In this document: positions 6,986 to 14,952 of the stretch, piece by piece
Numbering within the stretch: position 1 is the first letter of the stretch
How the letters are laid out: every line of letters starts with the position of its first letter
Source of the DNA: CAUJIW01 sp963205175
GTDB lineage: Bacteria > Pseudomonadota > Alphaproteobacteria > Sphingomonadales > Sphingomonadaceae
DNA: 15,652 nt
Assembly: GCA_041060555.1 (NCBI GenBank)
Contig: JBEUDS010000038.1
Reading direction: 5' to 3' (one strand)
Made by a program: the position numbers and the translations under genes
Notes under the pieces: generated by a model
Database searches by the model: none
What the model was told of the DNA's origin: nothing
What the model saw: the letters and a program-made list of their open reading frames with translations, nothing else

Positions 6986-7017
6986 AAAAGCGCGGTGGCA
7001 ACACACAGCCACCGCGC
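6986..7017 (-). terminator. Rho-independent terminator of the porin gene
   Basis: A perfect 10-bp stem, GCGCGGTGGC at 6990-6999 with GCCACCGCGC at 7008-7017 and an 8-base loop, is followed on the minus strand by TTTT at 6986-6989. It lies 18 bases after the porin stop and so serves the leftward gene. It may also stop readthrough from the TetR gene. Confidence 0.75.
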
Positions 7018-7035
7018 AATCGACAACCAGGCGGC

Positions 7036-8340
7036 CTAGAAGATACTCACCGGATATTCGAGAACCAGGCGGAAGCGATCCACATCGACATTCGAATTGC
7101 CGGAGGTCATGCGATGCCGTGCATGGCGCACGCGAATCAGCAGATCCTTGGCAACGCCGCTCTGCACCACATAACGCGCATCGAGGTCGGTGGTGTGGTG
7201 TTTGTCGTTCTTGCCGTACAGGCCGTAATAGGCGCTGTCCGCCGAGGTGTGCGTGCCGTCGATATCGCTGCCACGCACATGCCGTATGGAGAAGCTGGCG
7301 CCAGGCAGGCCGATAGCAGAAAGGTCGAGATCATAGCCTACGCGCCAGGATCTTTCGTTCGGTCCGTTGAAGTTGGCATATTGCGAGGCGTTGCCCAGGT
7401 AGATGGAGTCCTGAAAACCGCCGCCGCTCATCACCAGGTAGTCCAGGGGCTGGTCGCCGTGGATCTTCTGGTAGCCGAGGGTCAGGGTGTGGGCACCGAT
7501 GCTGTAGGCAGCGGCCAGTGACCAGGCAGTGACGTCTATGTTCCCGGCCAGGGCCTGGCCCTGCTCTGTGGTGCGGTAGATGTTGGCATCCAGGTTCAGT
7601 GCGCGCTGCTCTCCCAGTGGCAGGGTGTAGTTGCCGTTGAGGTAGTGCTGACGCCACAGGTCTTCGTAGCGGGAGGTGTAAAGCGTCACGCTGGTGTTAT
7701 CGTCAATGCCGTAGGAGCCGCCGAGATAGTCGACATTGCCTCCTTTTACTCCGGCGTAACCGGCAAAGAAATCACCATCGCCGTGGGTCTGGTTGTAATC
7801 CTTGCCCGAGGTAAAGTGGCCTGCGTCGATATACAGATCATCTATTTCGCTGCTGGTAAACATGAAGCCCGTGGCCGTGGCGGGGAACATGCGGGTATCG
7901 GCCAGGGCGAATACCGGGTTATAGGGGCGCAGATCCCCGTACTTGAGTTCGCTCCTGGAAATACGCATTTTCACGGCCGCGCCGGCGGAAGTGGACTCAT
8001 CACGCGAGGCGCCATTGCTTTTCATGGGGAACATGTCCGAGCGATTGCGTCCGCGACCCGAGTCCAGTTTCAGTGCCAGATAGGCATGGGCATCCAGGCC
8101 AAAACCGACTGTACCGGAGGTATATCCCGAGGTGAATGCGGACAGGATACTATGGCCCCATTCCCGTCCATCCTTCCCGCCACTGTGATTGTCACTGTTG
8201 TAATAGTAGTTGCGGTTCAATACCGACAGTTGACTGCCTTCGATGAATCCAGTGCCCGGTTGCTGTTCGGCACTCACTGCCTGAACAGCGGTGGCAAGCA
8301 AGGTCATAACTGTAAGGCTGATGATATTGTTCTTGTTCAT
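7036..8340 (-). CDS. OprD-family outer-membrane porin
   Basis: This 18-strand-type porin for small, often carboxylate or basic, nutrients has 434 residues. A signal peptide is visible with KN near the start, hydrophobic residues about 6-20, and cleavage after VSA at residue 24. The mature start GFIEGSQLSVLNRNYYYN, the alternating amphipathic strands, the RVGYDLDLSAIGLPGASF segment and the terminal Phe (EYPVSIF) are typical of OprD proteins. Substrate cannot be assigned. The ATG at 8340 has a weak AGAAG site upstream. The left inverted repeat of an IS256-type element begins 22 bases before the start codon, so the native promoter has been displaced, and expression is likely altered or lost unless the IS provides a promoter. 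Confidence 0.9.
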   Translation of the reverse strand: MNKNNIISLTVMTLLATAVQAVSAEQQPGTGFIEGSQLSVLNRNYYYNSDNHSGGKDGREWGHSILSAFTSGYTSGTVGFGLDAHAYLALKLDSGRGRNRSDMFPMKSNGASRDESTSAGAAVKMRISRSELKYGDLRPYNPVFALADTRMFPATATGFMFTSSEIDDLYIDAGHFTSGKDYNQTHGDGDFFAGYAGVKGGNVDYLGGSYGIDDNTSVTLYTSRYEDLWRQHYLNGNYTLPLGEQRALNLDANIYRTTEQGQALAGNIDVTAWSLAAAYSIGAHTLTLGYQKIHGDQPLDYLVMSGGGFQDSIYLGNASQYANFNGPNERSWRVGYDLDLSAIGLPGASFSIRHVRGSDIDGTHTSADSAYYGLYGKNDKHHTTDLDARYVVQSGVAKDLLIRVRHARHRMTSGNSNVDVDRFRLVLEYPVSIF

Positions 8341-8362
8341 ATGTCATCTTCTGCAATTGTTG

Positions 8363-9725
8363 GGTAGTGTCCTCATGAGTGGTGTAAATCTTCACGGTGG
8401 GGTGGCGGCCACCGTGGGTCTCCGTAAACTGGAGGTTACGACACCTTCACCAATCACGGAGAGACACCACGATGACCGAGGACAGGATGGCATTGATTGA
8501 GCTGGCTGAAAAGCATGCGGACGGTGATTTACTGAGGGAGCTGGGCGAACTGGTCCTGCAGCGACTGATGGATGCAGAGGCGGAGCAGCGTTGCGGCGCC
8601 GGCCGACATGAACGCAGTGAGGGCCGGGTCAACCAGCGCAACGGCTATCGCGAGCGCACACTGGAGACACGATTGGGAACGATGGACCTGCGAATTCCGA
8701 AGCTGCGCACGGGCAGTTACCTGCCGAGCTTCCTGGAGCCCCGGAAGGCCTCGGAGCAGGCGTTGGTGGCTGTTGTGCAGGAGGCGTATGTGAAGGGGAT
8801 ATCGACCCGCAAGGTCGATGATCTGGTGCAGGCGATGGGTATGAGCGGCATCTCCAAGAGCCAGGTATCGCGACTGTGCGAGGAACTGGACGAGCGCGTC
8901 GAGGCTTTCCTGAATCGCCCGCTGGAGGGCCCATGGGCCTACGTCTGGCTGGATGCGACCTATCTAAAATCGCGCGAGCGTGGCGCTGTCAGCAGCCAAG
9001 CGGTGGTTGTTGCCGTTGGCGTCAGCAGCGAAGGTCGCCGGGAAACCTTGGGCATGGCTGTGGGTCCGGCCGAGACTGAAGCCTTCTGGACCGAGTTCCT
9101 ACGCAGCCTGGTGCGCCGTGGCCTGTCAGGCGTGCGACTGGTGGTCTCGGATGCCCACGAGGGCCTGAAGCAGGCGATTGCCAAGGTCATAGGAGCTACC
9201 TGGCAACGCTGCCGGGTGCACTTCATGCGCAATGCGCTGGCCCATGTCCCGCGCAAGCAGCACTCCATGGTGGCCGCCGTGATCCGCACGGCCTTCGTGC
9301 AGGAGAACCAGCAGGAGGCACGCCAGCAGTGGCGAGAAACCGCTGACAAGCTGCGAGAGCGCTTCGCCAAGGTAGCGGAGCTCATGGACAGCGCCGAGGA
9401 CGACGTGCTTGCCTTCATGAGCTTCCCGAAAGAGCACTGGCCTCAGCTGGCATCGACGAATTCCCTGGAGCGATTGAACAAGGAAATCAAACGCCGCTCG
9501 CGGGTGGTGGGTATCTTCCCGAACAACGCTGCCATCATGCGGCTCGTGGGAACGCTACTCGCTGAGCAAACAGATGAATGGCAGGTGACACGCCGCTACA
9601 TGAGCCAAGAGACGTTGGCGCGCGTGCTGAGCAAGGAAGACCAGGCCAACCTACTGCCACAGTCTGAGGCCGCCTGAAGCAATGAAACTGGAGACCGGAA
9701 TTACACCACTTGACGGGACACTACC
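8363..9725 (+). mobile_element. Complete IS256-family element
   Basis: The ends are imperfect 25-bp inverted repeats at 8363-8387 (GGTAGTGTCC...AGTGGTGTAA) and 9701-9725, matching at 20 of 25 positions, with all five mismatches in the middle. The transposase fills the interior. The 8 bases outside the ends (AATTGTTG left, ACTCCTTG right) share only 5 positions, so no clear target duplication is seen, although the family normally makes one of 8-9 bp. Confidence 0.88.
8472..9677 (+). CDS. IS256-family (mutator-type) transposase
   Basis: The protein has 401 residues, normal for the family. The acidic triad is visible: D161 in YVWLDATYLKSRE, D227 in RLVVSDAHEGLKQAI, and E333 in TNSLERLNKEIKRRSRVVGIFPN. 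The C/D-x2-H-like insert WQRCRVHFMRNALAHVP after the second Asp is diagnostic of the Mutator/IS256 group. The ATG at 8472 follows ACGGAGAGACACC; the longer frame from 8397 overlaps the terminal region and is less likely. The gene is intact. Confidence 0.94.
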   Translation: MTEDRMALIELAEKHADGDLLRELGELVLQRLMDAEAEQRCGAGRHERSEGRVNQRNGYRERTLETRLGTMDLRIPKLRTGSYLPSFLEPRKASEQALVAVVQEAYVKGISTRKVDDLVQAMGMSGISKSQVSRLCEELDERVEAFLNRPLEGPWAYVWLDATYLKSRERGAVSSQAVVVAVGVSSEGRRETLGMAVGPAETEAFWTEFLRSLVRRGLSGVRLVVSDAHEGLKQAIAKVIGATWQRCRVHFMRNALAHVPRKQHSMVAAVIRTAFVQENQQEARQQWRETADKLRERFAKVAELMDSAEDDVLAFMSFPKEHWPQLASTNSLERLNKEIKRRSRVVGIFPNNAAIMRLVGTLLAEQTDEWQVTRRYMSQETLARVLSKEDQANLLPQSEAA

Positions 9726-9739
9726 ACTCCTTGTACTCT
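9710..9739 (+). promoter_or_regulatory. Possible hybrid promoter at the right end of the IS256-type element
   Basis: TTGACG at 9710-9715 lies inside the right inverted repeat and resembles a -35 box. TACTCT at 9734-9739, 18 bases further on and outside the IS, is a weak -10 match. A transcript starting just after it would lead directly into the glycyl radical enzyme gene. IS256-type elements are known to create such hybrid promoters, but the -10 is poor. Confidence 0.3.
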
Positions 9740-9805
9740 CCATAGTATGTGCTTCGTTTAAGACGGGGCGACATGTAAAGCAACCGCTGAGACGCGAGGT
9801 GAAAT

Positions 9806-12196
9806 ATGAATGCAATTACTAATGTCGTTGGTCAGTCACTGGAAGATGGTGCTCGAGTCGCTCGCCTGAAGAAAGCTGTCGACGAGGCTACCTACGGTGC
9901 CTGCATCGAGCGCGCAGTGCTTTGGTCAGAGTATTACATGGATGAGGCCAACAATGGGAAATCTACGGCCGTTCAGATAGCTGAAGCGACACGCCACGTC
10001 CTGGCCAACAAAACGGTGAAAATCTATCCTGACGAGCTGATTGTTGGCAACTTCACCTCCAAACGGGTCGCCGGCATCTGTTATCCGGAGTTTGGCGGTC
10101 TGGGCCTAATGATTGGTGTCGACAAACTACCCACCCGCAAGGTCAATCCTCTCGAGATCAGCGAAGACGAGCAGGCAAAACTCCAGTCATATATTCCGTT
10201 CTGGATGGACAAGAATATGGTTTATCTTGCCTTTGACGGGCAGGAAGAGCAGATGCGCTTTGTTAAGGAGCAGACTGAAGCACTGCAGTACCAATTGTAT
10301 GAGGCTGGTGGTATTGCTCACCTGGCACCCGGCTACGAGAAAGTGATCAAACTGGGTGCCGAGGGCATCATCGCCGAGGTGGAGGCCTTCGAGGCACAAA
10401 CCAACGATCCCTCCAAGCTGGACTTCTACCAGTCTGTGAAAATCTCAATGAATGCGCTGGCAGAGTTTGGTGACCGCTATGCGACCGAGGCGCGTAGGCT
10501 GGCAGAGGCTGAAGCGGACCCTCAGCGGAAACTTGAACTAGAGCGGATTGCGGAGGTCTGCGCTCGCGTACCACGTTATGGCGCAACCAGTTTCTATGAA
10601 GCGGTCCAATCAATGACCCTCACCCACATCGCCATTTTCCAGGAGACAATAGGTGAAACCACCTGTCCGGGCCGCGTGGACCAATTCCTGAATTCCTACT
10701 ATGAAGAGGATTTGGCGGCTGGACGTATTTCAAGACAAGAGGCGAAAGATATTCTGGGAGCTTTCTGCGTAAAGCTATGCGAAACCATCCCCTGGTACTC
10801 CGACGAGGTGACCAGCATGCTCGGTGGATTGACCAGCTGGGAGGTAGTGACCATCGGTGGTCAGGACTCCGAGGGCAACGATGCGACCAATGAACTGAGT
10901 TTCATTTTGTTGGAGCTCGCCGATGAGTTGCGCATGCGCCAGCCCAACTTCCACGTCCGTCTCCACGAGAACACACCCAAGGCATTCTACGATGAGGTCA
11001 TCCGGGTGAACTTCGGCCCGGGTTCGGCGCCCGCCATGTATAACGACGAGATCATCATCGAGTCCATGATGAATGTCGGTTATTCCCTGGAGGATGCCAG
11101 GGACTATGTCGCCATCGGCTGTGTTGAGCCCACGGCGCCGGGCAAGACCCTGGGTTCCACCGACGCCGGGATGTACAACATGGTCCTGGCCCTGGAAATG
11201 GCGCTCAACGAGGGGTGCCAGTTTGGTTCTGACCGACAGATCGGTGTCAAGACACCCCCGGTCTCCAGCATGAAGAGCATGGATGACGTATTGGACGCCT
11301 ACAAGGTGCAGGTGAAGCATCAGCTGGGCAAGCTGCACGCGGATTTGCAGAAGTGTGAACAGTTCCACGCCAAGTACCACCCCACCCCGATCACCAGCGC
11401 TACGCTGGAAGGCTGTCTCGAGCAGGGTGTTTGCTCTACACAGGGTGGCGCGAAGTACAATTTCTCCGGTATCCAGGGCACCGGCATGGCGGTCGTGGCC
11501 GATTCCCTGAGGGCCATTGAGAGTGCTGTGTTCGAGGACAAGTGGCTCACCCTTGAGGAGCTGGTCGCTCACCTGAAAGACAATCTCTCGGATGAGGTTG
11601 TGCGGACCAGGCTGAAAGGCATCGATAAATTTGGCAACGATATTCCCAAGGCGGATGCCTGGATGAAGTGGGTCGGGGATCACTACTCCGATTCCATTCA
11701 CGCCCTGGGCAAGAATACCCGTGGCGGCCAGTACCTGGCGGGCGTGTACTCCAATACTTCCCATACGCATTTTGGCAGTTTGACTGGCGCTACACCCAAC
11801 GGTCGCCGGGCTGGTGAGACCTTCGCCTCGGGTTTTGCGCCTGAAAACGGAGCGGACAAGCGAGGTACCACCGCCTTGATCAATTCGATGAACCGGATCG
11901 ATTTCAAGAAGTTTCCCAATGGCATCAACTTCAATATCAAGCTGGATGCCTCCAGTTACGACTGTGAAGAGGGACGAGATGCGCTAGCCAGCTTGTATAA
12001 GGTGTACTTCAAACGGCACGGTATGCAGGTGCAGGCCAATATGCTGGATCCGAAAATCCTGATTGAAGCACGGGACAACCCGGAGTTGCACCCCAACCTG
12101 CTGATTCGGGTATCGGGCTACTCGGCATACTTCAACGATCTGTCGCCGGAAATGCAGGATGAGGTGATATCGCGTAGTAGTAACAGGAGGGGCTGA
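9806..12196 (+). CDS. Glycyl radical enzyme, diol-dehydratase/choline-lyase type, substrate unknown
   Basis: Glycyl radical enzymes are anaerobic eliminases or lyases; this one has 796 residues. The thiyl cysteine C439 and the general base E441 sit in AIGCVEPTAPGKT. The glycyl radical loop is LIRVSGYSAYFND with G771. Compared from memory with B12-independent glycerol dehydratase, H172 (in GGIAHLAPGY) and D453 (in GSTDAGMYN) match its H164 and D447, while L164 replaces N156, and GETTC (E284, T285, C287) replaces GHSVS. The choline-lyase (CutC) Asp and Tyr ligands are not present (H172, M456). There is no N-terminal extension of the kind used for microcompartment targeting. The ATG at 9806 follows GAGGTGA. 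The last residues, SSNRRG, look unlike a normal family end (see the relic at 12295). The activase and aldehyde dehydrogenase follow in the same direction, which implies that the product is an aldehyde. Confidence 0.88.
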   Translation: MNAITNVVGQSLEDGARVARLKKAVDEATYGACIERAVLWSEYYMDEANNGKSTAVQIAEATRHVLANKTVKIYPDELIVGNFTSKRVAGICYPEFGGLGLMIGVDKLPTRKVNPLEISEDEQAKLQSYIPFWMDKNMVYLAFDGQEEQMRFVKEQTEALQYQLYEAGGIAHLAPGYEKVIKLGAEGIIAEVEAFEAQTNDPSKLDFYQSVKISMNALAEFGDRYATEARRLAEAEADPQRKLELERIAEVCARVPRYGATSFYEAVQSMTLTHIAIFQETIGETTCPGRVDQFLNSYYEEDLAAGRISRQEAKDILGAFCVKLCETIPWYSDEVTSMLGGLTSWEVVTIGGQDSEGNDATNELSFILLELADELRMRQPNFHVRLHENTPKAFYDEVIRVNFGPGSAPAMYNDEIIIESMMNVGYSLEDARDYVAIGCVEPTAPGKTLGSTDAGMYNMVLALEMALNEGCQFGSDRQIGVKTPPVSSMKSMDDVLDAYKVQVKHQLGKLHADLQKCEQFHAKYHPTPITSATLEGCLEQGVCSTQGGAKYNFSGIQGTGMAVVADSLRAIESAVFEDKWLTLEELVAHLKDNLSDEVVRTRLKGIDKFGNDIPKADAWMKWVGDHYSDSIHALGKNTRGGQYLAGVYSNTSHTHFGSLTGATPNGRRAGETFASGFAPENGADKRGTTALINSMNRIDFKKFPNGINFNIKLDASSYDCEEGRDALASLYKVYFKRHGMQVQANMLDPKILIEARDNPELHPNLLIRVSGYSAYFNDLSPEMQDEVISRSSNRRG

Positions 12197-12221
12197 GCTG
12201 AGACTACTTTTGTCCTACCTT

Positions 12222-12284
12222 AACTCTGTTCGTAGAGTTTTACCAAAGTGTGCCTGCGAGCTGAACCTTGGGCAGTTCGCAGGC
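12222..12284 (+). other. Two hairpins in the spacer after the glycyl radical enzyme gene
   Basis: AACTCT at 12222-12227 pairs with AGAGTT at 12234-12239 and is followed by a short T run, like a weak terminator. A strong 12-bp stem, GCCTGCGAGCTG at 12252-12263 with CAGTTCGCAGGC at 12273-12284 (one G-T pair, 9-base loop), follows without a T-tract. They lie between the stop at 12196 and the fossil tail, and may be the 3' end signal brought along with the present GRE gene, or a processing or stabilising element. Confidence 0.5.
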
Positions 12285-12294
12285 CTACCTCAAT

Positions 12295-12348
12295 AACGAT
12301 CTATCACCTGAAATGCAGGATGAGGTGATATCCCGGAGCAGTGTATGA
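12295..12348 (+). pseudogene. Relic of a second glycyl radical enzyme: last 17 codons and stop
   Basis: The frame reads NDLSPEMQDEVISRSSV and stop. Bases 12295-12342 match 12134-12181 of the intact gene at 42 of 48 positions, and all six differences are synonymous third-position changes, so both copies evolved as coding sequence before one was lost. The TGA at 12346-12348 overlaps the activase ATG at 12345 as ATGA, the usual translational coupling of a GRE to its activase. The relic begins abruptly after the hairpin spacer and lacks the radical glycine. Confidence 0.85.
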
Positions 12349-13319
12349 GACCTGATGCAAGCCTGATTGATGCGATAGCAGTTACCGAGCCAAGGAAGGC
12401 ATCGCTGTACTTCGACATCAAGAGAAACTCCCTGGACGACGGGCCGGGCATTCGCACTGTGGTGTTCTTCAAGGGCTGCCCGCTGTCTTGTATCTGGTGC
12501 CAGAATCCGGAAAGCATCAACACCGGTTACGAACTCTCCTATGATGCAGAGAAGTGCATCAGCTGTCACGACTGTGCTGACGCCTGCCCCGAGCAGGCGA
12601 TCGACCTGAGTTCGCCCGACAAGATCATCCGCGACAAATGCACCCAGTGCTTCAAGTGCGTTGATGTCTGCCCGTCAGGTGCACTGGAGCGCTGTGGCAA
12701 TGACATCGACATGGATCAGCTGGTGGAGAAGGTGCTTGAGGACGAGGCCTTCTTCGAGGCCTCCGGCGGCGGTGTCACTGTCTCCGGCGGCGAGGCACTG
12801 ATGCAGATGGATTCGGTCGGCGAACTGTTTTCGCGGCTGAAGCAGCGGAATGTCCACACGCTGATCCAGACAGCGGGCCTATTCAATTACAAGGTATTTG
12901 AAAAACTGGTATTGCCCTACACCGACACCATCTACTTTGATCTCAAGTTGATGGACAGCGATGCGCACAAGCAGTACTGCGGCGTTCCCAACCATTCTAT
13001 TCATGAGAACTTCAGGAAGGTCCAGGCCCTGGCACGGGATTCGGTGATCGAGGTTCTGCCGCGGGTCCCGTTGGTGCCCTTTATCACCGACACGGATGAA
13101 AACCTCAGTGCCATTGCTGACTTTATGCTCGAGAACGGCGTAAAGAACATGCAGATCTTGCCGTACAACCCGATTTGGCTCGACAAGCTGCCACGCTTCG
13201 GCAGTGTCCAGCGTCTGGACTTCGGTGAAGGGACAGGCAAGTTCATGCCGGACGCGGAGCTTGACCGCTGTACGGAGATTTTTGAGTCCAGAGGTATTCA
13301 CGTCCATTGTCACAGGTGA
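12345..13319 (+). CDS. Glycyl radical enzyme activating enzyme (radical SAM)
   Basis: This enzyme generates the glycyl radical by reductive cleavage of S-adenosylmethionine and has 324 residues. The radical SAM cluster motif is C45-x3-C49-x2-C52 in KGCPLSCIWCQNP. Two inserted 4Fe-4S ferredoxin motifs follow: C71-x2-C74-x2-C77-x3-C81 and C99-x2-C102-x2-C105-x3-C109. SGGGVTVSGGEAL is the GGE motif for SAM binding. The two-cluster insert is typical of activases for dehydratase- and lyase-type GREs and is absent from pyruvate formate-lyase activase. The N-terminal stretch before DIKRNSLDDGPGIRTVVF is about 20 residues. The ATG overlaps the stop of the GRE relic, so this activase probably evolved with that lost enzyme rather than with the intact one upstream. 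Its ribosome site is the GGAG at 12335-12338. Confidence 0.95.
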   Translation: MRPDASLIDAIAVTEPRKASLYFDIKRNSLDDGPGIRTVVFFKGCPLSCIWCQNPESINTGYELSYDAEKCISCHDCADACPEQAIDLSSPDKIIRDKCTQCFKCVDVCPSGALERCGNDIDMDQLVEKVLEDEAFFEASGGGVTVSGGEALMQMDSVGELFSRLKQRNVHTLIQTAGLFNYKVFEKLVLPYTDTIYFDLKLMDSDAHKQYCGVPNHSIHENFRKVQALARDSVIEVLPRVPLVPFITDTDENLSAIADFMLENGVKNMQILPYNPIWLDKLPRFGSVQRLDFGEGTGKFMPDAELDRCTEIFESRGIHVHCHR

Positions 13320-13405
13320 TGTATCAGCTCAGACAGCCGGCGCCTTCCTGATTTCGCTTTACCTATAACCCATAATCAATCTGTCCATCACATGAGGAAA
13401 ATAAA
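13320..13405 (+). other. Spacer between activase and aldehyde dehydrogenase
   Basis: This short gap holds the ribosome site GAGGAAAA about 5 bases before the dehydrogenase ATG. AT-rich TATAAC and ATAATC could serve as -10 boxes, but no convincing -35 is present. No terminator is seen, so cotranscription with the activase is likely. Confidence 0.4.
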
Positions 13406-14926
13406 ATGACGTATGCACAACCCGGCCAGGAAGGATCTGTAGTTTCCTTCAAATCGCGCTATGACAATTTCATCGGCGGCGAATGGGTAGCGCCCGCTGA
13501 CGGCCGTTACTTCGAAAATGTGACTCCGGTAACCGGCCAGGTGTACTGTGAGGTGGCCCGTTCCTCGGCGGCGGATATTGAGAAGGCCCTTGATGCGGCG
13601 CATGCAGCGCGAGCAAGTTGGGGTGCCACCTCGGTAGCCGACCGGTCCAACCTGCTGCTGAAGATCGCTGACCGCGTCGAGCAGAATCTTGAAATGCTGG
13701 CGGTTGCGGAGACCTGGGAGAATGGTAAAGCCGTACGCGAGACCCTGAATGCTGACCTGCCCCTGTTTGTAGACCACTTCCGCTATTTTGCGGGCTGCAT
13801 CAGGGCCCAGGAAGGCAGCGCCGCTGAACTGGATGCGACAACGGCCAGCTATCACTTCCACGAGCCCTACGGCGTGGTGGGCCAGATCATTCCCTGGAAC
13901 TTCCCCCTGCTGATGGCCGCCTGGAAACTGGCGCCGGCGCTGGCCGCGGGTAACTGCGTGGTCATGAAGCCCGCCGAGCAGACCCCGGTGACCATTCTCC
14001 TGGTGATGGAGCTGATACAGGACATTCTGCCCGCTGGCGTGGTTAATATCGTCAACGGCTTCGGGGCGGAAGCGGGGGCGGCACTCTCGCAAAGTACACG
14101 CATTGCCAAGCTGGCCTTCACCGGCTCGACGGCGGTGGGTAATGAGATTCTCAAGTGCGCGGCGAACAACCTCATTCCTTCAACGGTTGAGCTGGGTGGT
14201 AAGTCACCGAATATCTACTTTGAGGATGTTCTGGACTATGAAGATGACTACCTTAACAAGTGTGCGGAGGGTCTGCTGCTGGGCTTCTTCAACCAGGGTG
14301 AAGTGTGTACCTGTCCCTCCCGTGCACTGATCCAGGAATCCATCTATGACCGTTTCCTTGATATCGTGGTTGAGCGTTCAAAGACCATTAAGCAGGGCAA
14401 TCCGCTGGATCCTGAGACACAGGTTGGTGCGCAGGCCTCCAAGGAACAGTTTGACAAGATCATGAGCTACATGGAGATCGGTCGGCAGGAAGGTGCACAG
14501 ATTCTGATCGGCGGTGATAGTGCCAACCTGTCCGGTGATCTGTCCGGCGGTTACTACGTGCAGCCGACCCTGATGGCGGGCAAGAACGACATGCGCATTT
14601 TCCAGGAGGAGATCTTTGGGCCGACGCTGGGTGTGACCTCTTTCAAGGACGAGGCCGAAGCACTGGCCATCGCCAACGATACTGACTATGGCCTGGGTGC
14701 CGGCGTCTGGACCCGCGACATGAATCGCGCCTACCGCATGGGACGGGGCATTCAGGCGGGTCGCGTGTGGACCAACTGCTACCACGCCTATCCTGCGCAC
14801 GCGGCCTTTGGCGGATACAAGAAGTCGGGTATTGGCCGTGAAACCCACAAGATGATGCTTGACCATTACCAGCAGACCAAGAACCTGCTGGTGAGCTACA
14901 GCATCGACCCGCTGGGTTTCTTCTGA
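13406..14926 (+). CDS. exaC: NAD-dependent aldehyde dehydrogenase, ExaC/AldB type
   Basis: This soluble enzyme oxidises acetaldehyde and other short aldehydes to acids with NAD+. It has 506 residues, the same length as the ExaC family. The start SFKSRYDNFIGGEWVAP, GVVGQIIPWNFPLLMAAWKLAP, the nucleotide-binding FTGSTAVGNEI, the catalytic glutamate E262 in VELGGKSPNIYF, and cysteine C301 in FFNQGEVCTCPSR are all present. The C-terminus SGIGRETHKMMLDHYQQTKN and final PLGFF match ExaC. It is the oxidising, non-CoA type, unlike the CoA-acylating dehydrogenases usual in choline or propanediol microcompartment operons. In pseudomonads exaC belongs to ethanol oxidation; here its place after a radical enzyme suggests that it handles the enzyme's aldehyde product. 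The gene symbol denotes the family. Confidence 0.93.
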   Translation: MTYAQPGQEGSVVSFKSRYDNFIGGEWVAPADGRYFENVTPVTGQVYCEVARSSAADIEKALDAAHAARASWGATSVADRSNLLLKIADRVEQNLEMLAVAETWENGKAVRETLNADLPLFVDHFRYFAGCIRAQEGSAAELDATTASYHFHEPYGVVGQIIPWNFPLLMAAWKLAPALAAGNCVVMKPAEQTPVTILLVMELIQDILPAGVVNIVNGFGAEAGAALSQSTRIAKLAFTGSTAVGNEILKCAANNLIPSTVELGGKSPNIYFEDVLDYEDDYLNKCAEGLLLGFFNQGEVCTCPSRALIQESIYDRFLDIVVERSKTIKQGNPLDPETQVGAQASKEQFDKIMSYMEIGRQEGAQILIGGDSANLSGDLSGGYYVQPTLMAGKNDMRIFQEEIFGPTLGVTSFKDEAEALAIANDTDYGLGAGVWTRDMNRAYRMGRGIQAGRVWTNCYHAYPAHAAFGGYKKSGIGRETHKMMLDHYQQTKNLLVSYSIDPLGFF

Positions 14927-14952
14927 GTCCAAACTACTGCCTTAATGGTCTT

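Noticed and set aside
7645..8367. Plus-strand frame of 240 codons opposite the porin
   Set aside because: It is a shadow of the OprD gene with no motif and no start signal.
8355..9733. Target duplication flanking the IS256-type element
   Set aside because: AATTGTTG and ACTCCTTG agree at only 5 of 8 positions, which is not convincing.
10775..11770. Minus-strand frame of 331 codons opposite the GRE gene
   Set aside because: It lies entirely inside the GRE coding region, and its sequence has no recognisable fold or motif.
9806..12196. Choline trimethylamine-lyase CutC
   Set aside because: The CutC ligands for the trimethylammonium group (Tyr/Asp near the N-terminal part and Tyr 17 residues after the cysteine) are L164, H172 and M456 here. 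Choline is not excluded but the standard signature is absent.
12252..12284. Rho-independent terminator or integron attC site
   Set aside because: The 12-bp stem has no T-tract on either strand, and no integron core sites or cassette structure are present, so it is listed only as a hairpin.
12345..13319. Pyruvate formate-lyase activating enzyme
   Set aside because: Two ferredoxin-type clusters are inserted after the SAM motif, which simple formate-lyase activases lack, and the partner GRE has one CVE cysteine instead of the double cysteine.
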